From positions 155,311 to 219,310 of the forward strand of contig NZ_JNZA01000007.1 in the NCBI RefSeq assembly GCF_000717345.1: 64,000 nucleotides of DNA. Reading direction: 5' to 3'. The notes below the pieces were generated by a model. That model was not told where the DNA came from, did not search any database, and saw only the letters and a program-made list of their open reading frames with translations. Source of the stretch: Streptomyces lydicus (GTDB taxonomy: Bacteria > Actinomycetota > Actinomycetes > Streptomycetales > Streptomycetaceae). The position numbers were made by a program, and so were the translations under genes. Below, one piece after another: positions 9,289 through 18,059 of this stretch (its first letter is position 1; every line of letters begins with the position of its first letter).

Positions 9289-10257
9289 ATGCCGTTCCGT
9301 CCTCGCACAGCGCTCCGCGGCGCGGCCCTCGCGGCCGCCGCCGGCCTGCTGTGCCCCGCCCCGGCCGCGGCCGCGCCGGCGGGCCCCGGCTGGTCCGCCG
9401 CGCCCGCGCCCGCCGCCGGGACCGCCCCGGGACCGCAGGACCGCCCGTACTTCTATCTGGAGGGCGCGCCGGGCACCGTCATGACCGACCGGCTCTCCCT
9501 CGGCAACCCCACCGGACGCGCCGTCACCGTCCGGCTGCGCGGCACCGGCTCGTGGCTCGCGCTCGCCGCACGGGAGGTGAGGGTCCCGCCGCGCACCCGC
9601 GCGAGCGTCCCGTTCACGGTGACCGTGCCGCGCGACGCCGCCCCCGGCGAGCACCCCGGCACGCTCGTCGCGACCAGTGGCGGACGGGACGGCCGGCGGG
9701 CCGCCGTCCCGGTCCATCTGCGGGTCACCGGGCCGCGGCTGTCGGCACTGACCGTCGAGAACGTGGCGGTGAGCGGGCAGGGGAGCGCCGCGGTCATCCG
9801 GTACACGCTGGTCAACCGCGGCAACACGGTGCTCAGCCCGCGGCTCGCGCTGCGCGCCGACGGGGTGTTCGGGCCGGTGCTGCGGCGCCCCGCCCACCGC
9901 CTGCCGGCCCGGCTGCGGCCCGGCGGGCGCGTCGACCTGACGGAGAGCTGGCCGGACCCGCCCGCGCTGGACGCGGTCGCGGTGCGGCTCACGGTGACCG
10001 CGCTGGGCGGCGCGTACGGGTCCGCCACGGCCTCGTACACGCCGGTCGGGTGGGGCGCCGTCGTCGGGGCGGCGCTGGTGCCGGTGGCGGGGGCGGGCGG
10101 CCTGGTGGCCGTACGGCGACGGCGCCGCGCCGCGGCGAAGGGTGGTCCGGTGACGGGTGGGCCGGGCGGCCGGGCCGGCGGTGAGCGGGCCCCCGGCACC
10201 GAAACGGCCGAAGGGACGGGGCAGTTGGCGGGCTCGGCGTCAGGAGCGCGGGCGTGA
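9289..10257 (+). CDS. Secreted membrane-anchored protein resembling WxL-associated (DUF916-like) proteins
   Basis: A 322-residue protein with a signal peptide (about 1-29), an extracellular beta-sandwich region and one C-terminal transmembrane helix near residues 253-275, followed by RRRRR and a Gly-rich cytoplasmic tail. The start of the mature region, YFYLEGAPGTVMTDRLSLGN, has the layout of the peptidoglycan-binding N-domain of Firmicute WxL-cluster membrane proteins (a load-bearing 'xxPGxxxxxxxxxxN' pattern). That similarity is my reading, not a search result. ATG 9289 is preferred over GTG 9259 because GGAG lies 6-7 bases upstream. The stop overlaps the next GTG by 4 bases, so it is translationally coupled within the surface-protein cluster. 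Confidence 0.7.
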   Translation: MPFRPRTALRGAALAAAAGLLCPAPAAAAPAGPGWSAAPAPAAGTAPGPQDRPYFYLEGAPGTVMTDRLSLGNPTGRAVTVRLRGTGSWLALAAREVRVPPRTRASVPFTVTVPRDAAPGEHPGTLVATSGGRDGRRAAVPVHLRVTGPRLSALTVENVAVSGQGSAAVIRYTLVNRGNTVLSPRLALRADGVFGPVLRRPAHRLPARLRPGGRVDLTESWPDPPALDAVAVRLTVTALGGAYGSATASYTPVGWGAVVGAALVPVAGAGGLVAVRRRRRAAAKGGPVTGGPGGRAGGERAPGTETAEGTGQLAGSASGARA

Positions 10258-11321
10258 GCGGCGGGGCGGGGAAGCAGACGGGCACAGCGACCGTGGCCGG
10301 CAGGTTCACGGCCCCCACCGGGCGCCGGGCCGCGGCCGTGCCGGCCCTGTGCGCCGCACTGGCCCTGGCCCTGGCCCTGCTGCCGGCCGCCGTCGCCGGT
10401 GCGGCCACCCGGGCCGACGACGGCCCGCGCACGGTCCAGCTCTCCCGCAAGGAGGCCGGCAAGGGCGGCAGCATCACGGTGACCGGCCGCGGCTGGCGGC
10501 CCAAGGCCCTGCTCACCCTGCTGATCTGCGGACAGAACATGATCGGCGGCACCAACTCCTGTGCGAACGGGGACGGACGGGCCGTCACCACCGACGCACA
10601 CGGCGCCTTCCGCCGGAGCCTGCCGGTCGCCGAGCCGCCCAAGCCCTGCCCCTGTGTGGTGCATGTGGCGACCGTGACGGGTGAACCGGCCGCCGCGGAC
10701 GCCGCGTTCAAGGTCGCCGGCCATCCGGTGGCGCCGCTGCCCGACGAACGCGCCGGCGGCCGGCTGACGGTGCTCGCCCCACCCCGGCTGACGGGCAGCA
10801 GCGGCCTGCTGACGTGGTTCGGCGCCCCGCCGCAACGCGAGCTGACCGTCACGGTCGGCAACCTCGGCTCGGCGCCGGCCAAGGACCCGGTCTTCACGGT
10901 CGGCACCTCGCACGGCGTGCTCGCCCCCGAGTGGGAGGAGCAGCAGTGGCGGGGGACCGTACCCGCCGGGAAGAAGGCCGAGGTCAGGCTGCCCGTCGAG
11001 CTGGCGGCCGGCGCCCACGGCGACTATCTGGTCTCCCTGAAGTACGGCGACAAGGTCCTGGTCGAGCAGCCCTGGGGTGTCGGCAGGCCCTGGGGCGTCA
11101 CGCTCTTCTGGGTGCTGTTGTGCCTGGTGATTCCCATGGCGGTGTTCCGCATCGGCATGGCGATCGTGGACCGGGTGCGGCCGCGCCGTACGGCGGGCAC
11201 TGCCGCCACACGTGGCACCACGCCGGCCGGCGGTTCCGCCGCGCTGCCGTGGTTCACCCCGGACACCGCACCGTCCACCACCACATCAACCGAACGACCG
11301 ACGTCGAAAGGTTCTGCGTGA
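10254..11321 (+). CDS. Membrane protein with neocarzinostatin-like extracellular domain
   Basis: A 355-residue exported protein. A long basic N-region precedes a signal or anchor helix (about 26-48). A beta domain at about 58-142 opens TVQLSRKEAGKGGSITVTGRGW and carries C92, C103, C132 and C134, spaced much like the two disulfides of the neocarzinostatin apoprotein fold. A second beta domain (about 155-265), a transmembrane helix (about 280-302) and a Thr/Ser/Pro-rich cytoplasmic tail follow. GTG 10254 overlaps the upstream stop by 4 bases and its own stop shares one base with the next ATG, so three genes are coupled. No enzyme motif is visible; a ligand- or partner-binding role is inference. 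Confidence 0.7.
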   Translation: MSGGAGKQTGTATVAGRFTAPTGRRAAAVPALCAALALALALLPAAVAGAATRADDGPRTVQLSRKEAGKGGSITVTGRGWRPKALLTLLICGQNMIGGTNSCANGDGRAVTTDAHGAFRRSLPVAEPPKPCPCVVHVATVTGEPAAADAAFKVAGHPVAPLPDERAGGRLTVLAPPRLTGSSGLLTWFGAPPQRELTVTVGNLGSAPAKDPVFTVGTSHGVLAPEWEEQQWRGTVPAGKKAEVRLPVELAAGAHGDYLVSLKYGDKVLVEQPWGVGRPWGVTLFWVLLCLVIPMAVFRIGMAIVDRVRPRRTAGTAATRGTTPAGGSAALPWFTPDTAPSTTTSTERPTSKGSA

Positions 11322-12742
11322 TGAGGCAACGGAGGAGAGCTGCGGTGGCCTCGGCGGCCGCGCTGGTGCTCGCGGGGGCGGGCGTGCTGACCGCGGCCGG
11401 CACCGCCCGGGCAGCGGAGGTGTCGTACAAGACGGAGTGTCTGCCGCCGCCGATATCGGGGCTGCCGCCGATCGAGGGCACCACGAAGGTGGACGTCAGC
11501 GCGCCCGCGACGGCGAAGGTCGGGGACGAGATCACGGTGGTCCTGAAGACCGTGGAGGGGGCGTCCAAGAACCCCGACATCCTCGACCTGGGGGAGAACA
11601 CCGTCCAGCCCACCGGCACGATCAAGGTGGCCGGGGCGCAGACCGGCGATCTGCCGATGCAGGGACCGCGGCAGAACCCGCCGATCCCCAAGGGCAGTCC
11701 GATGAAGCTGTCCGACATGACGGGCAAGCTGAAGCTGACCAAGCCCGGTGAGGTCACCCTGACGCCCGGCTTCTACAACATCAACGTCAACAAGCCGATC
11801 TCCACGGACACCAAGTGCTCGCCCAAGGAGGCGGTGCAGCCCGCGGTCACCATCAAGGTCACCGACGGCGGGGGCGGCACCACCGGCGGTACGACGGCCG
11901 GCACCAGCGGCGGCAGCACCGGCAGCACGACCAGCGGCACCACCGGCGGTTCGACGGCCGGTACGAGCGGCGGCGGCACCAACGGCGGCGCGGCCGGCGG
12001 CGGTACGGACGGCGGGACGACCGCCGGCACCGCGGGCACGTCCGGCGGCAGCGGCGGCGACCCCGACGGCACCGCGTACAAGGGCAAGGAAATCCAGGTC
12101 CCGTACGCCTGCAAGACCCCCATCGGGGACAAGAAGGCGACCTCGCCGGTCCAGGTGAACGCGGTGAAGAAGGGCGGCAGTTACGACCTGACGGTGCAGT
12201 TCAAGAAGTCCGTCATGGACAGCCCCGCGGACATCCCCAAGGACTCGGTCAAGCCGTCCATGGACGTCAAGGTCGGCGGCGCGGACAAGGGTTCGGTCAA
12301 GGTGACCGGCCCGACCAACGCCCAGCCGATCAAGTCGGGCGACCCGATCGAGATCCCCGACCTGAAGGGCACCTACAAGCCGGGCGCCACCGGCAAGGCC
12401 ACGCTGACCCCGGGCGTGCTCACCGTCAACGCCCTGGGGACGACCACCACCTGCACCCCGGAGAAGGACCCGGGTGTCTCGCTCGCCCTGGACACCTCGG
12501 CGCAGCAGGGCGGTACGTCCGGGGGCTCGGCGGGCGGCGCGGCGGCCTCCGGCGGCAGCGCGGCGGGGCCGGCCAGTGTCTCGGGCGGCAGCGGCAGCAG
12601 CGGCAGCAGCGGCGGCCTCGCGGAGACCGGTGCCGGCGACCACGGCGCGCTGACCGCGCTCGGTCTCCTCGCCGGGACCGCCGTCCTGCTGGGCGGTGCG
12701 GTCTTCACGTTCCTGCCGCGGCGCCGGACCCGGATCCGCTGA
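11321..12742 (+). CDS. Sortase-anchored surface protein with two Cys-pair domains (LAETG)
   Basis: A 473-residue wall protein. It has a signal peptide (cleavage near TARA31), domain 1 at about 33-180 (first Cys C40), and a long Gly/Thr/Ser linker (about 183-250). Domain 2 at about 250-398 runs from VPYACKTPIGDKK to LGTTTTCTP. A second Gly/Ser linker, the sorting signal LAETG at 433-437, a hydrophobic helix and a basic tail (RRRTRIR) follow. Domain 2 is the homolog of the single domain of the protein at 8501-9229, so this looks like a duplication product. ATG 11321 overlaps the previous stop by one base; the frame is open upstream, but only this start gives a signal peptide. The LAETG form fits the Streptomyces class E sortase preference for LAxTG. 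Confidence 0.8.
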   Translation: MRQRRRAAVASAAALVLAGAGVLTAAGTARAAEVSYKTECLPPPISGLPPIEGTTKVDVSAPATAKVGDEITVVLKTVEGASKNPDILDLGENTVQPTGTIKVAGAQTGDLPMQGPRQNPPIPKGSPMKLSDMTGKLKLTKPGEVTLTPGFYNINVNKPISTDTKCSPKEAVQPAVTIKVTDGGGGTTGGTTAGTSGGSTGSTTSGTTGGSTAGTSGGGTNGGAAGGGTDGGTTAGTAGTSGGSGGDPDGTAYKGKEIQVPYACKTPIGDKKATSPVQVNAVKKGGSYDLTVQFKKSVMDSPADIPKDSVKPSMDVKVGGADKGSVKVTGPTNAQPIKSGDPIEIPDLKGTYKPGATGKATLTPGVLTVNALGTTTTCTPEKDPGVSLALDTSAQQGGTSGGSAGGAAASGGSAAGPASVSGGSGSSGSSGGLAETGAGDHGALTALGLLAGTAVLLGGAVFTFLPRRRTRIR

Positions 12743-12781
12743 CGGGGCGGCCGAGCCGGACACCCCGCACGGGACGCACGA

Positions 12782-12817
12782 AGGGGGGCGCCGCACCAGC
12801 TGGTGCGACGCCCCCCT
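12782..12817. terminator. Bidirectional hairpin terminator
   Basis: Arms 12782-12790 and 12809-12817 pair over 9 bp. One mismatch and a further 6 bp (CGCACC/GGTGCG) follow, closed by a 4-base loop. It separates the convergent surface-protein operon and the POT transporter. Confidence 0.85.
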
Positions 12818-12843
12818 CACTCGCTGTCAGGGACCGGCAGGCG

Positions 12844-14349
12844 TCAGTTGACGCTGCCCATCATCTCCTTGACCCGCTTGCGGGACATCCAGATGCCGAG
12901 GCCGGCGACGACCGCGAGGGCGGCCTCGATGGCGACCGCGCCCGAGGTGTTCAGATCGACGTTCAGCTGCGGCGACGTCAGCAGACCCGACACCGAGTCA
13001 CCCGCGGTGACCGCGAGGAACCAGACACCCATCATCTGGGAGCTGTACTTGGCGGGCGCCATCTTCGTGGTGACCGACAGGCCGACCGGGGAGAGGCACA
13101 GCTCACCGACGGTCTGGATGAAGTAGATCGCCACCAGCCACAGCGGGCTGACCTTCCCGCCGTTGGCGGCGGTGTCGAACAGCGGGATCAGGAAGACGCC
13201 GAAGGAGACGCCGATCAGCGCGAGGCTGGACGCGAACTTGACCGCGGTGCTCGGCTCCTTGCCGCGCTTGTTCAGCCACAGCCATCCCGAGGCGACCAGC
13301 GGGGCGAGCGCCATGATGAAGATCGGGTTCAGCGACTGGTACCAGGACGTCGGGAAGTGGAAGCCCAGCAGGTCGTTCGTCGTGGAGTTCTCACCGAAGA
13401 TCGAGAGCGTCGAGCCGTTCTGGTCGTAGATCATCCAGAAGACGGCGGCGACCACGAAGAACCAGATGTAGCCCGAGAGCTTGGACTGCTCGAGGTTGCT
13501 GAGCTCCTTGTCCCGCTTCATGCGGAACAGGACCGCGATCGGGATGACCAGACCGGCGATGGTGATCGGCATCAGCGCCCAGTTGGCGAAGTTACCGGTC
13601 ACGGCGAGCACGGTGTAGAACACGGCCGCGACGATCAGCCAGATCAGGCCCTTGCGCAGCACGGACGCCTTCTCCTCGGGCGTCGCGGGCTGGGCGACCA
13701 CGCTGCTCTCCGCGCTCAGGTGGCGGGTGCCGAGCATGAACTGGGCGAGGCCGAGCGCCATGCCGACGGCGGCGAGCGTGAAGCCGAAGTGCCAGTTGAC
13801 GTTCTCGCCGACGGTGCCGATGCTCAGCGGGGCCAGGAAGGCGCCGAGGTTGATGCCGATGTAGAAGAGCGTGAAGCCACCGTCACGGCGCGGGTCCTCC
13901 GGGCCGTTGTAGAGGTGGCCGACCATCGTGGAGATGTTCGCCTTCAGCAGGCCGGAGCCGAGCGCGACCAGCACGAGGCCGGCGAAGAAGCTCGCCGCGG
14001 TGGGGAGCGCGAGCGTGATGTGACCGGCGATGACGACACCGGCGCCGATGGCGACCGTCTTGCGCGGCCCCCAGAAGCGGTCGGCCATCCAACCGCCCGG
14101 CATCGCGAGCAGGTAGACCATCGCCATGTACACGGAGTAGATCGCCGTGGCCGTGGTGGCACTCATGTGCATGCCGCCGGGCGCGATCAGGTACAGCGGG
14201 AGGAGGGCCTTCATGCCGTAGAAGCTGAAGCGCTCCCACATCTCGGTCATGAAGAGAGTGGCCAGTCCCCGGGGGTGGCCGAAGAAGGTCTTGCCGCCGT
14301 CTGCAGGGTTCCCCTGCTTGGCCGCGTCCTTCGTCAGGCTGGACGCCAT
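12844..14349 (-). CDS. POT-family proton-dependent oligopeptide transporter
   Basis: Inner-membrane H+-coupled di/tripeptide symporter (PTR2/DtpT type) of 501 residues with about 12-14 hydrophobic helices. The N-terminal signature EMWERFSFYGMKALLPLYL carries the family ExxERFxYYG motif, and GGWMADRFWGPRKT is the conserved loop after the next helices. ATG 14349 follows AAGGAACC; the frame is open further upstream, but that sequence is not transporter-like. It is a single gene, divergent from the two-component system at 14862. Confidence 0.93.
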   Translation of the reverse strand: MASSLTKDAAKQGNPADGGKTFFGHPRGLATLFMTEMWERFSFYGMKALLPLYLIAPGGMHMSATTATAIYSVYMAMVYLLAMPGGWMADRFWGPRKTVAIGAGVVIAGHITLALPTAASFFAGLVLVALGSGLLKANISTMVGHLYNGPEDPRRDGGFTLFYIGINLGAFLAPLSIGTVGENVNWHFGFTLAAVGMALGLAQFMLGTRHLSAESSVVAQPATPEEKASVLRKGLIWLIVAAVFYTVLAVTGNFANWALMPITIAGLVIPIAVLFRMKRDKELSNLEQSKLSGYIWFFVVAAVFWMIYDQNGSTLSIFGENSTTNDLLGFHFPTSWYQSLNPIFIMALAPLVASGWLWLNKRGKEPSTAVKFASSLALIGVSFGVFLIPLFDTAANGGKVSPLWLVAIYFIQTVGELCLSPVGLSVTTKMAPAKYSSQMMGVWFLAVTAGDSVSGLLTSPQLNVDLNTSGAVAIEAALAVVAGLGIWMSRKRVKEMMGSVN

Positions 14350-14861
14350 GGTGGTTCCTTGCTGCTCGGGACGCGTTCGAAGGCCGTTACGCGCCCGGTG
14401 GGGGATGACCGGCACCGGCGTGGACCTGCCCGCCCTCACGTCCGGGAGGTTCGAAGCCGCTCGACAACGAGTCAGCTTCGGCAGAACGGTCCGACACCGG
14501 GATCCACGCCCCCCGTGCTGCTGCGCGGTGGACCCGGTCGACAGGTCAATCACTGTGTATCGGATCCGGGGGTTCCGGAACCGCACACAACGAGGGACCG
14601 GTGACGACAGGTGCGTCACGGCCCCACTGGTTGTGCATTGGACGTTCCGCCCACCATACGTCCGGTTCACCTTCTGTTGGCGGCCGTGAGACAACGGTCA
14701 CACTGCCGCCGGGAACCATGCGCGCCCCCTCGTGCGACCGTGCCCGCCCGCGTGCGCCGCACGCGTCGCAGCTCAGGACGGCTCCGGTGCAGGAACGGTC
14801 CGCCTCGGCCATCCGTGCAGGTCCGCCCCTCGGGCGTGACGCATCGGACTACCATCGGCCC
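14350..14861. other. Intergenic region, divergent promoters
   Basis: These 512 bases separate the transporter from the response regulator and must hold both promoters. A TACCAT hexamer at 14850-14855 ends a few bases before the regulator ATG, which has no Shine-Dalgarno, so that gene may be leaderless. I see no convincing reading frame, RNA or strong inverted repeat. Confidence 0.5.
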
Positions 14862-15542
<681 letters not shown>

Positions 15543-15548
15543 GGGCCC

Positions 15549-16799
15549 GTGCGCCGCCGCCTGATCAACTCCACGCTCGCCGTGGTGCTCGTCGTGATCG
15601 CCGTCTTCGGCGTCTCGCTCGTCATCGTCGAGACCCGGACGATCCAGTCGGGGGCCCAGGAGAGCGTGGCCTCCGAGGCGGTCCGGCTCGTCGGGATAGT
15701 GGAGAGCCGGCTCGGCAGCGGCGAGAAGATCACCCCCGACGTTCTCTCCGAGCAGATCACCGCCAAGCGGCACGCCGAGATCAAGGTGCCCGGCAAGCCG
15801 CCGATCGAGATCGGGCAGCGGCCGGCGGGCGAGGTCATCCAGTCCACGGTGCGCGGCGACCGCGGCGAGTCCGTCACGGTCCAGGAGTCCCGCTCCACGA
15901 TCAGCTCGGAGGTCGGCCGGACGCTGCTGGTCATCCTCGCCGTGGCGCTGCTGGCGATCCTCGCCGCCGTCGTGCTGGCCGTCCGCCAGGCCCGCCGGCT
16001 GACCGCACCGCTGACCGACCTCGCCGAGACCGCCGAGCGCCTCGGCTCCGGCGACCCCCGTCCGCGCCACCGCCGTTACGGCGTGCAGGAGCTCGACCGG
16101 GTCGCCGATGTGCTGGACGCCAGCGCCGAGCGGATCGCGCGGATGCTCACCGCCGAGCGGCGGCTGGCCGCGGACGCCTCGCATCAGCTGCGGACGCCGC
16201 TGACCGCGCTGTCCATGCGGCTGGAGGAGATCACCCTCACCGACGACCCGGACACCGTGAAGGAAGAGGCCACCATCGCGCTGGCGCAGGTGGAGCGGCT
16301 GACCGACGTGGTCCAGCGGCTGCTGACCAATTCCCGTGACCCGCGCACCGGCTCCGCGGTCGCCTTCGACCTCGACGAGGTGGTCAAGCAGCAGATCGAG
16401 GAGTGGCGGCCGGCCTACCGCAGCGCCGGGCGGGCCATCGTCCGCTCCGGCAAGAAGGGCCTGCGGGCCGTCGGCACCCCGGGCGCGGTCGCCCAGGTGC
16501 TGGCCACGCTGATCGAGAACTCGCTGATGCACGGCGACGGGACGGTCGCGCTGCGTACCCGCGTCACCGGCAACCAGGCGGTCGTCGAGGTGACCGACGC
16601 CGGGCCCGGGGTGCCGCCGGACCTCGGCTCACGGGTCTTCGAGCGGACGGTCTCCGGCCGTAACTCCACCGGGCTGGGGCTCGCCGTCGCCCGGGACCTG
16701 GCCGAGGCGGACGGCGGACGGCTGGAGCTGCTCCAGCAGCACCCGCCGGTGTTCGCGCTGTTCCTGGCCCGCGAGGCGGAGCCCGTCATCGAGGCGTGA
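15549..16799 (+). CDS. Two-component sensor histidine kinase
   Basis: Membrane kinase of 416 residues. It has an N-terminal helix (about 7-27), a short extracellular sensor (about 28-120), a second helix (about 123-145) and a HAMP region. The phosphorylation site lies in DASHQLRTPLTAL. N-box IENSLMHGDG, G1 DAGPGV and G2 STGLGLAVARDLAEADGG follow. The GTG start at 15549 has AGGGGCC just upstream. It is co-transcribed with the regulator at 14862; the sensed signal is not evident. Confidence 0.94.
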   Translation: MRRRLINSTLAVVLVVIAVFGVSLVIVETRTIQSGAQESVASEAVRLVGIVESRLGSGEKITPDVLSEQITAKRHAEIKVPGKPPIEIGQRPAGEVIQSTVRGDRGESVTVQESRSTISSEVGRTLLVILAVALLAILAAVVLAVRQARRLTAPLTDLAETAERLGSGDPRPRHRRYGVQELDRVADVLDASAERIARMLTAERRLAADASHQLRTPLTALSMRLEEITLTDDPDTVKEEATIALAQVERLTDVVQRLLTNSRDPRTGSAVAFDLDEVVKQQIEEWRPAYRSAGRAIVRSGKKGLRAVGTPGAVAQVLATLIENSLMHGDGTVALRTRVTGNQAVVEVTDAGPGVPPDLGSRVFERTVSGRNSTGLGLAVARDLAEADGGRLELLQQHPPVFALFLAREAEPVIEA

Positions 16800-16824
16800 C
16801 CCGGCACGGGCCGCCCGGGCGCCG

Positions 16825-17334
16825 CTACTTCCTGGAGGCGCTGCGCGGACGGTGCGAGCCGTCGGCGAGGAAGGACTCCGCCGTCTCGATCGCCTCACGG
16901 GCGGGCAGCGTGCGGAAGACCCAGGTGCGGTAGGACCAGAAGCGGAAGAGCGTGGCCAGGGCGATGCCCAGGAACTTGAAGACGTTGCTCTGCAGCGGGC
17001 TGTCCCAGTGGAACGCGTACGTCGCGACGTAGAGCAGGCCGTTCTCGATCACCAGGCCGACGGCGCTGAACAGCAGGAAGAGCGTGAGCTCCTTGGTGCG
17101 GCCCTGCTTGTCGCGGTCGCGGTAGGTGAAGTAGCGGTAACCGAGATAGTTGGTGCCGGTCGCCACGACCGTGGCGATGATGCTGGCCCGGACGACGGGG
17201 ACCTCGGTCCAGTGCCGTACGAGGTTGAACACCGCGAAGTTGACCACGACGCCGGCGCCGCCGACCGCACCGAACTTCATCAGCTCGCGAAAGAGCGCCG
17301 CCAACCGCACCCGCAGTGCGCTCCGTTCACTCAT
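16825..17334 (-). CDS. GtrA-family membrane protein
   Basis: A 169-residue small membrane protein with four predicted helices, beginning FGAVGGAGVVVNFAVFNLV. The motifs TNYLGYRYFTY and FRFWSYRTWVF are typical of GtrA proteins, which are thought to move polyprenyl-linked sugars or assist wall-glycan glycosylation. A cytoplasmic basic tail follows the last helix. It is a single gene, convergent with the histidine kinase, with only 25 bases between the stops. Confidence 0.88.
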   Translation of the reverse strand: MSERSALRVRLAALFRELMKFGAVGGAGVVVNFAVFNLVRHWTEVPVVRASIIATVVATGTNYLGYRYFTYRDRDKQGRTKELTLFLLFSAVGLVIENGLLYVATYAFHWDSPLQSNVFKFLGIALATLFRFWSYRTWVFRTLPAREAIETAESFLADGSHRPRSASRK

Positions 17335-17469
17335 GGTGATCGTTCAGCTCCCTGGCGTGGACGGTGTGCGCGGGCCGTCAACGCTGGTCCGCACCCTCAT
17401 GCTAACCACGCCCGGAGGGCGGTGCCCGCCGCCGTGCGGTTCGCGCCGACGGCCTCGCCGGGCGGGCGG

Positions 17470-17895
17470 TCAGCCCACCCTGACACGGAAGTTGAGGGTG
17501 CGGGCGCCCGGCTCGTCGGCGGCGCCGGCGGCACAGGTCCGGCAGCGCAGCAGCCGTAAGTCCGTCCGGCCCGGGCGCACCGCCTCGAAGTCGAGGTGGC
17601 GTGCGGTGCCGGCCGTGGAGGGGCCGCCGGGGACCTCGTGGCGGCCCGTCGCCCTGAGCACGGCCGGGTCGGGGCGGGGCTCGGCGATGATCCAGCGATA
17701 GCCGTCGGCCGGCTCGTCGGGGACCCGCACGCTGAAGTGGTCCCCCGTGGAGACCGCGATCTCGGTGTCGTCCGCGTCGAAGACCTTCGGCGCGGAAAGC
17801 TGGCTGAAAACGGAGTACAGGGCGATCAGCAACCCGGCGACCGCCACGACGGTCACCAGGTTCCTGCCACCCCGCGTTATGCCGCTGTTCTCCAT
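17470..17895 (-). CDS. Membrane-anchored chagasin-like (I42) protease-inhibitor-domain protein
   Basis: A 141-residue protein with one N-terminal hydrophobic helix (about 16-34, VVAVAGLLIALYSVFSQL) and an extracellular beta domain. DEPADGYRWI and the later FEAVRPGRTDLRLLRCRTC track the GYxW and 'AxxxGxxxLxLxYxRPW' signatures of I42 cysteine-protease inhibitors. The match is by eye and the C-terminal PW is absent, so inhibitory function is uncertain. ATG 17895 has GGGGAGG 5 bases upstream, which decides the start; the frame is open beyond it. Confidence 0.62.
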   Translation of the reverse strand: MENSGITRGGRNLVTVVAVAGLLIALYSVFSQLSAPKVFDADDTEIAVSTGDHFSVRVPDEPADGYRWIIAEPRPDPAVLRATGRHEVPGGPSTAGTARHLDFEAVRPGRTDLRLLRCRTCAAGAADEPGARTLNFRVRVG

Positions 17896-18059
17896 CCGGC
17901 CTCCCCTTGACCGGGCCCGAGCCCGGCACCCCTCGCACACCCGTGCCCGACAGTAATGCGCTGAGTCGATCTTCCCTCGCCGCTCTTCGAACGCGCGACC
18001 TCGGAGGATCATCCAAGCCGGGGTCGGGGCAGCGGCGCCGTGCGGATACCCTGGGGAGC

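Noticed and set aside
11815..14604. A 929-codon open frame crossing the surface-protein terminator and the POT gene
   Set aside because: It runs through a strong terminator hairpin and opposite a clear transporter; composition is Arg/Gly/Asp-rich noise.
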